Positions 34,237-47,147 of a stretch of DNA of 64,000 nt are shown here, piece after piece (within the stretch, counting starts at the first letter, position 1; the number at the start of each line of letters is the position of its first letter). A model generated the notes under the pieces. The model made no database searches, had not been told where the DNA came from, and saw only the letters and a program-made list of their open reading frames with translations. The DNA lies in the NCBI GenBank assembly GCA_029204225.1, contig CM055102.1:49171057-49235056 (forward strand), given 5' to 3'. This DNA is from Diphasiastrum complanatum (Eukaryota > Streptophyta > Lycopodiopsida > Lycopodiales > Lycopodiaceae). The position numbers were made by a program, and so were the translations under genes.

Positions 34237-34618
34237 TTTAAAATTTTTAGAGAAATTTGTGTGGCATTGCCACATGTGGCACTACCATGTGAAAAGAAAA
34301 ATTTGTTCCATGAACCCACATTTCACACGGTTGACTGGTTGGGCTGTCGATATTTCTTTTGGATGCATCTGCCATGCCTGGTAGAGCCGCGCAAAAAAAA
34401 AGTTCAAATTTCAACTATGTCCAAATTTCATGTGGTAGTATCACATGGCAAAAGGTATGTACATATATGTAGTTGTGATGTTGAAGGTTAGCCAGACCAG
34501 GCAAGCCAAACTCGTGTAGCAAAAGCACTTGGACTTCACCTCTCATAAATATGACAAGCATCGAGAAGCTACAACAATAAGAGTGAGTAAAAAAAATTAG
34601 TCATCTTGACTCGGGGGG

Positions 34619-34776
34619 AAGGGGGAACGACAACTTGTAGAATACTTTGTGAGTGAGTTTTAAACCTAAATTTCATTGTATGATTATCAACTAGGGGGGG
34701 AAGGGGGAACGACAACTTGTAGAATACTTTGTGAGTGAGTTTTAAACCTAAATTTCATTGTATGATTATCAACTAG
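34619..34776. repeat. Perfect two-copy tandem duplication, 82-bp period
   Basis: The segment beginning AAGGGGGAACGACAACTTG at 34619 is repeated from 34701 with no difference seen, including G-runs at the junction. The surrounding 34237-35265 holds no convincing gene. A minus-strand frame at 34812-35147 lies downstream of the lipase and has no recognisable domain. Confidence 0.9.
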
Positions 34777-35265
34777 GTTCTATTCATAGCTTAACTACTG
34801 ATTTGATGTGTTTACAGACTATGATCTATGACAGAGAGCCAATTGAAGAGGAATATAAGCTCTACTATGTTCAAAAAAAAAATTGTCAAAAGAATAGCTA
34901 TTATGATGCATTGATGATTGAGGATTGGTGCAAATAGTTCACATGTTACCATAGAAACATTAAATGGGAGCCAAAAGTTTTCCCATTTTGCACTTAGGTA
35001 TTCATCATTGAGTGTGCAAAAAGTGAACACACACTTTAGGGTCTTTAGAGCAACTTGAAAATTTACAATTTGCCAAAAAAGAAAATTTACCATCCACCAA
35101 AGCTTATATGCATAGTGTTTGAGCAAGGTTCTATAGAGCATGCTCATTCCTTTCTAATCTGATACCTTATGATTCATAATTTTGTTGCTCTGATGTCTAG
35201 CTGCCAACCGTTATGATTTAATTGATAAGCTCTATGCAGCTTTACACAGATGAGCGGGTGCCCAC

Positions 35266-37265
35266 TTAATTACTTGGATGAAATGGAGGAGGAGGAGTTG
35301 AATGATTAATGTGAAGTAGACGAGCCTTCAATCCCAGCCTCACTGCATTCACGTAGTTTACTGGGCTGTGTGCTGCCACTCCGGGCGACAGTAGACCAGC
35401 CAGTCGAAACAGCGTGGACGAGCCTGACTCGCGGTAGTTCTCGCCGTGAATCTTTGCTATGAAAAAGCTGAAGATGAGTTCCCATAAGGCGTACATTTCC
35501 ATGGGTAGCAAGTACAGCAGCGAGAAATAGTTCTTGTTGGGCTCTTCATGCATAATCTGGAGCATACACACACTTGGCAGGACGCATGCTTCTGTTAGTA
35601 AACTTGCAATATTATCGAGCTGTTCCATAATACAGATTATCTAATTGGTATCCCAAGGAAGAATGTTGATCAGTACTAACAAATTTTTGGTGAGGTAATG
35701 TGAAGGCATGTTAGTCTGACATAAGTTATTGGGTGATCTTACCTTTGCAGAATAGAAGATATCAAAGTACCAGCATAATCCAGAGTGCTTGAACTGGGAC
35801 ACGTGATCATCAAATGGCACCCTAGGAACCATGTCACTGCAGTAAACAACTCTGAAGTAGCGATTTACTGGGGAGCACAGTTTTTTGTCCACATACCGGG
35901 CAAACTCCTTGTCTCCCACTCTTGGTTGCCCATATGTATAAACTCCATCGATCCGATCCGTGACTTGATCTTCTTGTTTGCAGAAGAGTAGCGCAGAGTA
36001 GAGGCAAGCCAAAGCGCCTCCTAGACTATGTCCTGTAATGTACAGCTTTGCGTTTTTGTTGGACTGAAGGATGTCTGTGACTTGCTTCGTCACTACATCA
36101 AATGCAAGAAGCTTTTCGTCGTCTGCTATGACATCTTCTGACAAGCCAGATAAGGATTCATCAGGTTGCATGCTGTCAAGCCGAGACAGTTTTCTATGTA
36201 TTTGGGCAAAAGTAGTCAGATCATTTCGATCGCCAAGTCCTAAAGCTTCCAGAAATCCCACATGCACGCGCCCCAACGTAGGTAGCTTGTACCAAGAGAA
36301 ATCAAAATCCGTGCTCCAGTTGTATGTATTGAAGGGCTCTGTACCTCTGAACGCAACAACCACGACATTTGCGTCCACATCCCTATCTGTGAACACAAAC
36401 ACTCCTGTGGACTTTCGTCTCTGGCATTCTGCAGTCAACATGAATAGCATTTTGTCTTAGTTCTTAAACTCATAAAAAGGTCCAGTACCGACCCTTTTTG
36501 GCTGGGAAAATTTGTTCTCAACTTGATGTTGCCATTTTAATCAAACGCTAAAATCTAGTTTCAACATGAAAGCAGTATACTAAGCAGGGCATGCAGCACT
36601 AATGGATATATGGTTCCCAAATTATACTCACCATTCCAGCAGTCGTACTGCGCAACAAAATTCATCTGACATCATATGAAAGCAACCACAGACATGTCAC
36701 TGTGCTACCTTGTGCCACCTTACTTACTAAGCTTGCATGTCAGACCTTGTTCCACCTTACTTTTATTCTGAAAATATTACTCAAGCTTGCATACAAGAGA
36801 AAAAAATCTCTGAACACTAGATAAGGCATGGTTAACTTACGTTCCAGACTTTAGTCACAACTCTTTTGATCACCTGAGGATTCTCATAAGCCAATTTTGA
36901 GGACATAACGGAGAGCTCCGCCATAAATAGAGGTCCCTGGTTTTCTTCCGGGAAGAGGGTCTTTGAGATACTTCTGTTGATTTCAGATCTGCCAATATGC
37001 TGTACTACCAGATCTCTATCTAAGCTGGTCCTCCAATCCAGATGTCCTATCAAGGAGTAGTATATGCTGGGATCATCAGTCGGCTTCTTGACAGCTGCAT
37101 TAATCTCGCATTCAAGAAAACAAATTGCCTGTGATCTGGATGCAACACGTTTTCATCCATAGATTTACCAAGAATCTTCTCAACACCTTCATCATCAAGA
37201 GAGAAATGGAATGCAACACTCTTATTACGGGTGTCACTGAAAGGTGTGTGTGTGTGTGTGTGAGT

Positions 37266-37313
<48 letters not shown>

Positions 37314-37596
37314 GCTTCCGGTTCAGTACGAGATACATGAGCCCAAAGAAGCCGCCGTTGACAGACAGCGTGTTCAGCAGAAGCTCCAGACTGTTTCCAA
37401 TGATCTGCAATGGCACGCATAGGATTTGCAGTACAAATAAAATAAACATAGAGACTTGCGTCCTCCAGTAAGTGTCCAGCTCTTGCTTCAAAGTTGGCGA
37501 AGATGAAAAAGTTGCCGTGGGATGAAGTTTGAAAAGCGATAGAAATTGCTGAAAAATGCTGGATCGATGATGCTGTGAAATGACGTATTCGGCCAT
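35266..37596 (-). CDS. Class 3 triacylglycerol lipase, oil-body lipase (OBL1)-like, five exons
   Basis: Proposed exons (minus strand): 37330-37596, 36841-37128, 36632-36665 (34-bp micro-exon), 35743-36428 and 35266-35556. All have GT-AG borders in consistent phase, giving about 521 residues, normal for plant OBL1-type lipases. The start ATG at 37596 is followed by GCC. Residues about 35-80 are hydrophobic, as in the membrane/oil-body anchor of this family. FRGT lies near residue 223, GHSLGG puts the nucleophile Ser near 331, SDMVPRVP offers Asp near 395, and AHSPVNY offers His near 488. The C-terminus has the family block EPNKNYFSLLYLLPMEMYAL. Expected role: hydrolysis of triacylglycerol at lipid droplets. 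The exon 1/2 junction is the weak point, because a second donor at 37313 also exists. No disabling lesion elsewhere. Confidence 0.85.
37244..37310. repeat. Compound microsatellite in lipase intron 1
   Basis: On the plus strand this is (GT)n, a short GTGA stretch, then about 20 AG units. On the transcribed strand it is a CT tract followed by CA, placed within about 20 bp of the proposed 5' splice site of intron 1. Confidence 0.93.
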
Positions 37597-39539
37597 GACG
37601 ATGATGGTAATGATTCGCTATCAATCAGGATCTAAAAAATGCAGCAGAGCAGCTCATGTTCATCCTTTACTACTTAGCAAGAGAGAATCTGCTGAGAAAT
37701 GCAGAGCTTCGTAAACTAATTGTATAGTTCTTCATCGCTTCCCACACTTAGAAAGCTGTATCTGAATGTAAAATATGCCTTGAGTCTGCATGATCGTCTA
37801 CTCTGGTAGGCCTGTAATCAGGACAGAGTTTCCCCTTCAAAGCAAATTGTGTTGATCAACTAAAATCTCTGATCGAATACCACAACGAGGACGCAGTTCA
37901 AGTGTTCAACACCCAATATGCTTTTATTTGCACACAGCCCTGATGCACAGTCACTTGCGTTTATCGCATGGGTGCCGAAGTCAGACTACAATTGGTTGAG
38001 CATTTTTTAAAGAATAACAACTAATTTATAAAATATATCTCAGCTTTATGCTCAGAGTGACCGAATATGCACGCCATCCTCGTGATTTTACACCATAATC
38101 GACTGCTAAAAAAGTGTTGTCTACACTATTCATCTCAGTTATTTATGGAGTCTTTGTTATTCTTAAAAATGCTCAGTCAAAATCAGTCTGCTTTGATCTT
38201 GAGAGTGACCGAATATGCAGGTCATCCTTGTCATTTTACATCCTAATCGATTGCTCAAAAACAAAGTTCTGCTTAGATTGTACATTACAAGCTACTGACC
38301 CTCAGTTGAAAGTCATTTAACATAGCAGCCTTTCAACTGCGTTCAACAAATTTTCTGGTCGAAGGACTGTCTTACAAAAATAGCTGCTCAAAGAACAGAT
38401 AGATACCACAAGCAATATAAAAAGAAAACATAGATAAATATCTATCATCTATAGTGATGGAACATTAAACCACCCGTGTAGTTGAAGTACAACCCATATG
38501 CTGCGTGTGCTGTCGGTCCCCCCACCAACCCCACATGTATCTTAAGACCTTGAATTTTCTACGATCCATAGTGATTTGGAGGGCGACATGATTACTCTCA
38601 CAATAATCTATATTTCTGAGAATCAGGTTCTTACGCATTCTATAAGACTAATAGCTAACTATCAGCATTAGAGGGATCAATCATTGCACTATTTTAAGTT
38701 GACATCAGGCATTTTTTGGCCCACGTGGTGCAATCATTAGGGGCATATACCCACTTGTAGTTACCTTGATGTGTGTTTTCTCCAATCTTGCACCAATCAA
38801 ACTGAATTGTGTTTGAGATTACCATTATCTAGAGCATAATGACAGTAGCATCTCATTAGTTTTAGCGTTGCCTTGCAATGCAATACTATGTGTTATACTA
38901 TGTGTTGAGATAGACCAATGGAGTTTCGAAAAAAAGTCAACATTAAAAGATACTCTTGCGGGCAACCTAAACTTTTACTACCTAAACCTTGGTTGAGGCA
39001 TAAACTAAATGCATTTGTTTCCATTAAAAAAGTTCCTACGAAAGCATGCAAACAATGCATAATCCATAAAAATTTCTACAAAGGCGCATGCAAACAATTC
39101 ATAATCCATAAAACCAAAAAATGTGGTACTTTACTATGCATGAATGGTGCTTTATTATGCATGCATGGATAGATTCCCAAAAGCAAAAGGTAACAAGAAG
39201 GTTGTGGTATTATACGAGAAAGGCCTCGCCATAACATTGAAAATGTTGAATTCAAGAAAAATAATTATCTATAATTTTCTTTCTTTTCTTTGAGGTCTAG
39301 ACAAATGCAATTTATGAGTTTTTTTTGGCTAAAAAGAGATAGGTATCGATATGTTTAGTTATCATGACAATTCATTTTTTTCTTTAACATTCTAAGTTGT
39401 AAGATTGCATATTGAGATTTTAAAAGACTTAAAATTGTGTATAAAATGACTTCGCCAATAAATAGGTGATCTTCATTTGATGATAGTTTCTTACAATCAA
39501 TTTAATGTTTTGATCACGACATACGTTCGTTGTTTTGAA
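37597..39539. other. Upstream region of the lipase gene, no further gene seen
   Basis: This includes the lipase promoter side. Open frames at 38114-38320 and 38918-39172 lack domains and look like chance. No tRNA-like fold recognised. Confidence 0.5.
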
Positions 39540-39790
39540 ATTTTGAAGTTGGCAAAGATTCAAAAATATTCACAATAATCATAGTCAATATACATAATAT
39601 TCTAGTATTTATGATCTGTATTCACGAGTATTCACGATCCATATTCGGAATAATCACAAATAGTATTCACAATAATCACGATCAATATCCACAATAATCA
39701 CGACCAGTATTCACGATTAATATTCACGTATTCACAATATTCATGATCAACATTCAAAATAACCATGATTATTATTCAAGATATTCACTT
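39540..39790. repeat. Degenerate short-unit repeat (TATTCACGATCA type)
   Basis: Many variants of an AT-rich 12-16-bp unit (ATTCACGA, ATAATCACGATCA, AGTATTCACGA) follow one another with irregular spacing. It looks like an old minisatellite. Confidence 0.6.
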
Positions 39791-40298
39791 TTCAGTATTG
39801 ACGATTTTAGATAATCGTTGCCAACCATCAATCACATGTTTTCAAGATGCATCTCGAAAAAGTTTATCAGTCCTTCTTCCAATATATGGAAGACATGCAT
39901 TTTGTACACATCTTGCAAAAGAAGACAATATTGAAACAATAAAAAAATATTGTCAATAAATTACGACAATATTTTGTCACTTGTCATATTTCTTCATTCA
40001 AGCATGCAAGAGGACAAGAGAAAGAAAAAGAAATTAGAATCAAACATGCATCAACTTTCAAGTCTCCTACTGACATATGTGATTATTATAATCTGCATGT
40101 TCACAATCAAACATGCAATAGCCAAAGAGATTCGTTTGTTTTTTTTCTTTTTTCCTATGTATGCATGCTATGCAAGTCACTTTTTGGCCATTCACCAAAT
40201 GTCAATTGCTATTTTTCATGCATACATGATCACTTACATGTGGGGTGTACTTGGGTCTTTAACCAAGGTCCAAATTTAAAAAGGGATGCATGATACAT

Positions 40299-40538
40299 TC
40301 TCATATCTTTGTAGAAATAATTGAAGGTAGCAAATATGTTTTTGGCCTTATGAATCATGCATGCCTTCATACAAAAGTTTGAATGGAAAATGTTACTTTA
40401 ACTCTCGACGGAGATTTAGGTCTTAAAATTTTGGGCTGCCACCACAAATTGACCTTTAATTTTAACTTTTTTCCAAACTCCATTGATCTACCTCAACACA
40501 TAGTATTGCCTTTGCAAGGTAAGGCCAACAAGAAAAGG
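40299..40538 (+). repeat. Dispersed direct repeat, copy 1
   Basis: Shares CTTATGAATCATGCATGCCT, CCAAACTCCATT and TAGTATTGCCTTTGCAAGG with 41078-41319 in the same order and orientation, at moderate divergence. 39791-40298 and 40539-41077 show no gene. Confidence 0.7.
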
Positions 40539-41077
40539 TTGCAAAAATTTGTGTCAATGACATGCATTCTTATATGCCAAATATTTCCTCAATATCCATC
40601 AAAAAAAAGTGAGCATCTCTTTTTCCCTTGTAACATCATCTTGGATAGCATTTGCAACTAATAAGATCAATGCTCACCATGTCTATTCTCATGTCTCAAA
40701 TAACCCAAATACCCTGGGAACTAGACCTTATAAGGGTAATACAAACTTCAGTAGGAAGTTCATGAATAAAATATTTCCTTTTCTCTCTCATAGAATCTGA
40801 CCGAAGGTGCTTAGTAAAAAAATGTATTTCATAAAAATATTACCTTCTGCATAAAATTCGCAATACTATATAGTAAAAAGAAGTCTTATATAAACTATGG
40901 TCCAACTAGGATAGGAGCCAACAATATTGAGTTGTGCTATGATAAATTTTCATGTAAACCTCGATGCTAGTTGACATGTCTGGGTGGACCTATACCATGG
41001 CCATTTATTGGACTGTCCAAAAACAATGCATATATACAACTACACTTTTTTGCGCTACATGTAAAGATGCATTAGCA

Positions 41078-41319
41078 TGTCTTTGTAGAAATATTTAAAA
41101 CAACAAACGGTTTTTGGTCTTATGAATCATGCATGCCTTCATAAGGCTTTTTTATGGGAAATGTTACTTTTTTAATGAGAAATGTTACTTTAACCTTCAG
41201 TCAAGGTTCAAGCTTAAAAGTTTGGGCCAGCATCAGAATTGACCTTTAGTGACTTTTTTCCAAACTCCATTAAACAACCTCAATACATAGTATTGCCTTT
41301 GCAAGGCAAGGCCAACAAA
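41078..41319 (+). repeat. Dispersed direct repeat, copy 2
   Basis: Diverged copy of 40299-40538 with small internal duplications (GGAAATGTTAC twice). No terminal inverted repeats or coding capacity seen. 41320-41819 is unassigned. Confidence 0.7.
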
Positions 41320-41819
41320 AGGTATATTCAATTGTGTGGAATAGAGTTGTTTATTTGTGGCTCCTAATTAATTGATGAGGAACTGGGGCATGAATGTGGT
41401 GAGGCTAGCAGTGATGTGGCCTGGCGTGGAGCCTATGCACTAAAATATGAATGCTACATATCAATTCTACCTCAGCAACTTACAATATAGCATATACGTG
41501 CCCAAAAGGATCAGGCTATTTTATGAATAAGATCATTAAATGCAAGACAAGATAGAATAATGTGTAATTTTATATATTCTTAAGGAATCTGATTGGACTT
41601 TGCATGACCTTAGACGTTGCGCTTAGTTCACGATTTTTACCTATTTTTGGTAGCAATTGAACTGGATGGTGTTGTCGTTCTACTACTATTGCTTAAGTGG
41701 CTCTTTGCTTCGAGCTTGCTAGCAATGCACAATATTGGTCATCTTATTTAGGAATTTTGGTTTGGTTTCAATGCATGAAAATACCTGGCTCAATGGGAGT
41801 GTTCACCAGTTTATAATCT

Positions 41820-43450
41820 TGTAACCTGAACCTGTGGCAATCCTTTCACAGATTTGACTTGTGTTAGTCCTACTTCATGTTCTTTTTGCCATACTTTCAC
41901 TCCAAGACAATAGTGCATCAGGTTGAGATCTATCATCTCGAATGAATCCATGAGATCATTCTTGATCATATCGTCATTTCTTTTTTATTTTTAGTAATCA
42001 ACATAAAGAGAGTATGCATCAATCATGCTATACCAACACATGTGGGGCATGTTTAACACCTATGGACATAGTCCTCATACGTCTACACATATTTGTGTGG
42101 ATCAGATCCAAGATCATGTTTTTTGCCCATGCAATACTACCATGCTTGTACTTCTCTTGATGCTACTTTCCATACATGCATAATTTGCAAATTGTTTTCA
42201 AGTGATCTTCCATTATGGGCAATCCCTTTACCACATAAATCATTTTGCGAGGGAATGGACGAGATAAGTCCATGTTGCCCTTTAGTTCAATATGTGCAAT
42301 TTCATCTTGGGCTCTCTTGTACCATCCGCAATGACTTTGAACTTCTGGTTCATGTCGTTTACAAAGCAATGATCGTGCACAAACTCTACTTTCAACTTTT
42401 GATATATAATGACACCAATGGAAGGGAGATTTTTTGTAAACCTAGAATGTAATGTACCTCCTTGATCATTTTGACAAATAAATAGAAACATTGCCCACCC
42501 ACTAATCTTGCATACTTCAGCATTTGTCTGTGAGACTGACATTCCTTTGTCTACTTCTTTCATGTTAGTCTTTGTTGCCCATTATATGTGTAGTGGCTCC
42601 TGAGTTAATGTACCAAGTCTGATCTTCTTGGTTTCAACAATGCTGATATGAAGATGCTATAGGTTTCAACTTCACCTTCATCAACAAGCTTACCCACTTG
42701 ATTTGGTTTTCCCTCCCCTAATTCTACCAAGAATTTTCAACACAAACTCTTCCAATGGTCTTTCTTGCCGCAATAGAAACGTTTTCCTTTCTTCTTGTTC
42801 TTGTTGGCTCTTCCTCTTGACTCTTAGCACATTGCTACTTAGAATTCTGTTTGCCCTTTTCTTTGCCTTGTTTATGGCATGCCGCAAGTGCCTGATCATA
42901 AGTATTTTGACGTTGCATGGAACATCCACATAGAATGCTCCACACGATAGTATCCACACCCATATGTATGCCTTCACACCATTTTCCATCTTTAATCCTC
43001 CTGCATCAAGATTCCTATGAGCTCGTCAAAGGTTGGTAGCCTTTCTCTTGACGCTATCCCACTCACAAAAACTTGATAAGGATTTGAAATGCCACACAAT
43101 GTAGTGTGTACCAACTCAACATCACGTATGCACTCGCCTATGGAATATAGTTCATCTCTTATTGCCTTTATTCTGGTCATCTAAGTTTGAATGTGCTCCC
43201 CTTGCTCCATTCAAGAACTATTCAATTTTGACTTTAGAAACATAATTTTTGATGGATTTGATGTCTCGAATTGCTCCTTCGGTACATTCCAGGTTTGTCT
43301 TGGTGTTACAACATCATTGATGCAGGTAATGATGTCGCCCTTCCTTGATAAGTTGATAAAGGCCAACGCCTTTCTCATCTTCTTGTTGAACACTTTGATA
43401 TCCGCTTCATTTGGTGGTCTTCGCTCATCACCTATGATGCGTCTATGACA
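41820..43450 (-). pseudogene. Copia G remnant: gag, protease, pre-integrase, RT piece
   Basis: On the minus strand in order: gag start (43211-43393, KMRKALAFINLS), gag core (42992-43180, IKAIRDELYSIGECIRDVEL), a frame-shifted knuckle/basic region (42690-42989), protease-downstream block (42282-42563), GAG-pre-integrase VKGLPIMEDHLKTICKLCMYGK, start of integrase (LIHTNMC), and then directly an RT C-terminal block FEMIDLNLMHYCLGVKVWQ at 41820-41980. Most of integrase and RT is deleted. No LTR identified. Confidence 0.75.
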
Positions 43451-43765
43451 GCCATGCTTCCTTTAAGATTAGATATTCCAAATGAATCGTGGAACGAGTA
43501 TCAATGTAAGAGAATGGAATTATCAGAAAGCATTCGACAATGTAAAACACACATTAAGAAAATAGAGAATTTGCATTAGGTTGTTGTGAATAACACGATC
43601 AGATCATGATCTTGTATTTGAGAATGGTTCATAGTACTAGTGCACTGTGTGTTGTGATCCTACTATGCTAGGTACAAATTGAATACTATTTTTACTTCTT
43701 GAATTACTTTTACTCTCTCTAAAATCTCCAATCCTATGGAATCAGATTTTAGATCAAGCCACCAG
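43451..43765. other. Junction between two opposed copia remnants
   Basis: No recognisable coding or repeat signal between copia G (minus) and copia J (plus). Confidence 0.45.
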
Positions 43766-45690
43766 CATGTTGCTAGAGGACTATTAGATAGTACATACAA
43801 ACATATGTGGCCTAATGCAAAATCCTTCAGTGAAGGATGCAAAGAATTTTATTACTTTTATTGATGAATTTTCCAAAAGGACAGTTGTGTATTTTATCAA
43901 GAAGAAATTAGAGGCTTTCAACCTCTTTAAAACCTTCAAGAAGCATGCAGAGAAAGAAATTGGTAAGAAGATAAAAGCTCTGAGGTCCAACAGCGGTGGA
44001 GAGTACATCTCTACTGAATTCAAGGAGTATGGCTAAAAGCCAAGGCATCGAACAATAGTTCATTACTCCCTATTCGATTCAATTGAATGGGATAGCGGAG
44101 AGGAAGAATCATACCCTGGTTGAGTCAGCCAAATGCATGTTGACTCATGCATCACTACCGAAGAGTTTCTAGGCTAAAGTTGTCTCCACTGTAGCTTACA
44201 TCCAGAACAGATGCTCGACTAAGGCCCTCTCATAAAAGACACCTTATGAGGTTTGGACAGGATCTAAGCCTTCAGTGAAGAATCTATGAGTGTTCGTATG
44301 CATTGCCTACATGTAAATCCTAAAGGAGTCAAGGAAGAAATTTGACTTCCAAAGTCTCAAAACCATCCTAATTGGTTACACTTCCTCTAACAACACTTAC
44401 AAGCTGTATGACCTTGATACCCAGCAAATTTTATTTAGTATGGATATTTTCTTTATCGAGGATCAGATCATTAAATTCAAAGGCAAGAGCAAAGTTTCAT
44501 GCGAACCTTCGACTGCCCCTGCCTATGACACGACAATTTGAGCCTCTAGTTCAAGCGTGCCAGTAGTCAATTCAACTATTCAACAACAAATCAGAAGAAG
44601 ATGTTGTTGTTATTCATGGGCAATACAACCAAGGATCGGATCATCAGCCGATGCCACCTCCAAGAAGATCGAATTGAGTGTGCACACAACCCACAAGATA
44701 TATGCATGAGTCTGCATGTCTTTTAATTCGAAAACCGACTACAGTCGAAGAGGCACTTAACCAACTAGACTCCGATCTCTGGAGAGAAATGATGGACATA
44801 GATTATTCCTCTCTGATCAAGAACCAGACTCTGGGTGAGGCTCACTACTATTTGGGAATTCAAAGACAGAGCGAGGTGGCTAATTTACATTACTCAACAA
44901 AGGTATCTTCATAATACTCCTATAAGATATAATCTGATCAATTGCAAAGAAGCTCACTCACCGATGGATCCAGGCCTGTGATTGTCGAGGGACCAATGTC
45001 CTCACACAAAGCAGAAAAAAGAGCAAATGAGAGAGTATCCTTATCAATTAGTAGTCGGATCTCTCATGTATGCAATGGTCTGCACAAGACTTGACATCCC
45101 TTTTGCAATAAGCTCACTAATCCAATTCATGGCTAATCCTGACATCACCCCTTGGAAAGCTCTTATTTAAGTCATGAGATACATTGGAGCTACAATGGAC
45201 CTATTCATCTGCTATGGGAAAGTCGACAACAACAATCTCCATTGGCTTAGTGGATATTCAGATGCGAGCTGAGGAGGAGATGTAGATACTCGTAAATCCA
45301 CATCTGGATTTATATTCTTCTTCAACGGAGGTCCTATTTCTTGAAAAAGTTGTAAGCAAACCTGTATTGCTCTTTCCTCCACACAAGCAAAATACGTTGT
45401 TGTTTCTAAAGCCATTAAAGAAGCAATTTGATTGAGAAATTTACTATTAGACATATGTCTGAATTAATACATTCCGACAATTATGTTCTGTGATAATCAG
45501 AGTGCCATTGCCTTATCGGCCAACCCTAGATTTCACTCTGGGAGTAAGCACATTGAGATTCGATATCACTATGTCAAGAGTAAGGTTCCCGACAAAGAGA
45601 TAGTCTTGATGTACTATCAAACTCAAGACATGACAACAAATGTGTTTACAAAGGCACTAAGCATTCATGGATCCAGATTAAGGGAGGGTG
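43766..45690 (+). pseudogene. Copia J pol remnant: integrase, linker, deleted RT, RNase H
   Basis: Integrase runs from VHTNICGLM and FITFIDEFSKRTVVYF through KKIKALRSNSGGEYI. The linker carries a YTSSNNTYKLYD-type block and EEALNQLDSDLWREMM. The RT start (YSSLIKNQT) is joined directly to the RT end (LGEAHYYLGIQ) near 44830-44845, so the catalytic core including YVDD is absent. RNase H follows with YQLVVGSLMYAMVCTRLDI, a broken GYSD region and FCDNQSAIALSANPRFHSGS. A polypurine-like AAGGGAGGG precedes the LTR. Confidence 0.8.
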
Positions 45691-46322
45691 TTGGATTTAT
45701 TTTTCTACTCTCCTAAATCCCATGTTAATCTAGATCCATTTACATTGCTCCAATTTTATATGCAGTGACATGCAAGGCATGCACAAAATAAATTGGACAC
45801 ATGCATGATGATTTGTACAATTCTAGTTGAAAATTTGACACTTGGTAAAAGTAGGTAGAAATGCATGCATGTAAAGTGACAAATGTCACTAGTTCTCTAG
45901 TTCTCCCTTTTAGATGTGGATGAAAGTTGAAGAGAGATGGTTCTACCTCGAGCTACTCCAATCTCCATAAATATATGTAGACTCTCTCATAATTTTTGGA
46001 TGAAGAACCAACGTTTGAAGCTATTCCATGTCAATTTGGATCTATACTATAGTTTGCTTGAATCTCTCTCTCTCTCTCTTTCTCTCTCTAACTCAAGTAG
46101 AGGCTTATGCTAATGCATTAAATTCTTGTACTTCTTCTCTTTTGTTTTTCAAAGCAATCATTCTTTGATTCTTAGCATGCTAGACTGTGATTTAGCCATA
46201 AAATCTTGTACTAGACTTGGCATTCAATCTAGAATCAATTATGTGCTAGACACAAAGCTTAACAAGATCATTCACACTTGAGGATCATTTCCCACATGTG
46301 TGAGCTTGCTGAAATTTTATCA
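45691..46322 (+). repeat. 3' LTR of copia J (approximate)
   Basis: Begins TGTTGGATTTATTTTTC directly after the purine-rich tract and probably ends AAATTTTATCA. It contains a short (TC) run at about 46064-46090 and a CCCACATGTGTGAG box near the end, as in other LTRs here. No 5' LTR is present in the window, so the right border is tentative. Confidence 0.6.
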
Positions 46323-47147
46323 ATGTCAAAGGTGTCATTTCTTAAAAAGTAGTTAAATGAGGTATTTCAGATGATGTTGTTGACATGGAAACACAAAGGG
46401 TATTAGGATGAGAATCTGAAGAGTGACTTCATAATAGTAACTTTCATTAGGAATATCAGAGGAGGATGACTCAGATGTGGCTATGTACTGAGTTTCAACT
46501 ACGGGAATAGAAGAAGAAGAAGAACTAATTGCCATTGCAAAAAATTTAAAATTTTGATTCTAGTCCTATGCCAAGCATGAATAAAAACAAAAATTTTACA
46601 TTATTGTATGCTAGTCATAGAAAGAGTTAAACAGACTATGGCCAACATCAATAGAACTACACACTAAAATTCGCAAAGAGCACATTTAGCATGAAATCAA
46701 CAATAACAAAGATAATTTTCAACTACAAAAGATTGCTCTTAAATGTTAAAAGATTAGGGCTAGGGTTAGGTCTTCCTTCTAACAGTAGGATTAGGGTTGA
46801 TATACTTGACACGGGTTCGTTCTAATAGTTGGTCGTCGAACAAGTTGGTCGTGAAGAAAAAAGTTGGTCGCGAAGTAAAATGAGGGCCCATTAAAGTTTA
46901 GAGGTCAAACTATTTTACTTAAGGACCCCAAGAGTAAGACATGGCACCTCATTTGTGTTCAAGGTTGTCATCAGAGCGATAGGATCATTCATTGGATGAC
47001 CTTCTGTAATCTCACGCATAGCTATCAGCAATCCACTTCTTGTCCAAGTAATATTTGTAATTTTTAAACTTTAAAAGATTTTCTTTATGCTCAGCATGGT
47101 ATTGTGTCGCCATATTCTTAAAGGAAATGTTTAATTTCTTTAAAATT
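46323..47147. other. Region upstream of the palindrome array
   Basis: Contains one short Ser-rich minus-strand frame (46353-46535, start MAISSSSSSIPVVE) without recognisable domain, possibly the end of a lost gene. The first TATGCTCAGCATG palindrome lies at 47086-47098. Confidence 0.4.

Noticed and set aside
34812-35147. 111-codon hydrophobic minus-strand frame downstream of the lipase
   Set aside because: No domain, no start context, AT-rich hydrophobic composition typical of chance frames or 3' UTR.
37112-37624. 170-codon minus-strand frame over lipase exon 1
   Set aside because: It overlaps the lipase N-terminus in another frame and reads through the microsatellite. The lipase frame has the family similarity.
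39950-40279. 109-codon plus frame with Phe-rich stretch
   Set aside because: Driven by poly-T runs, with no family resemblance. The following bases belong to a dispersed repeat.
40621-42060. tRNA or other small RNA genes
   Set aside because: Scanned by eye for A/B box spacing and clover-leaf arms here and elsewhere in the window; nothing convincing was found.
46750-46800. Telomere-like AGGGTTAGG repeats
   Set aside because: Only a few irregular TTAGGG-like units, not the plant TTTAGGG array. Probably chance.
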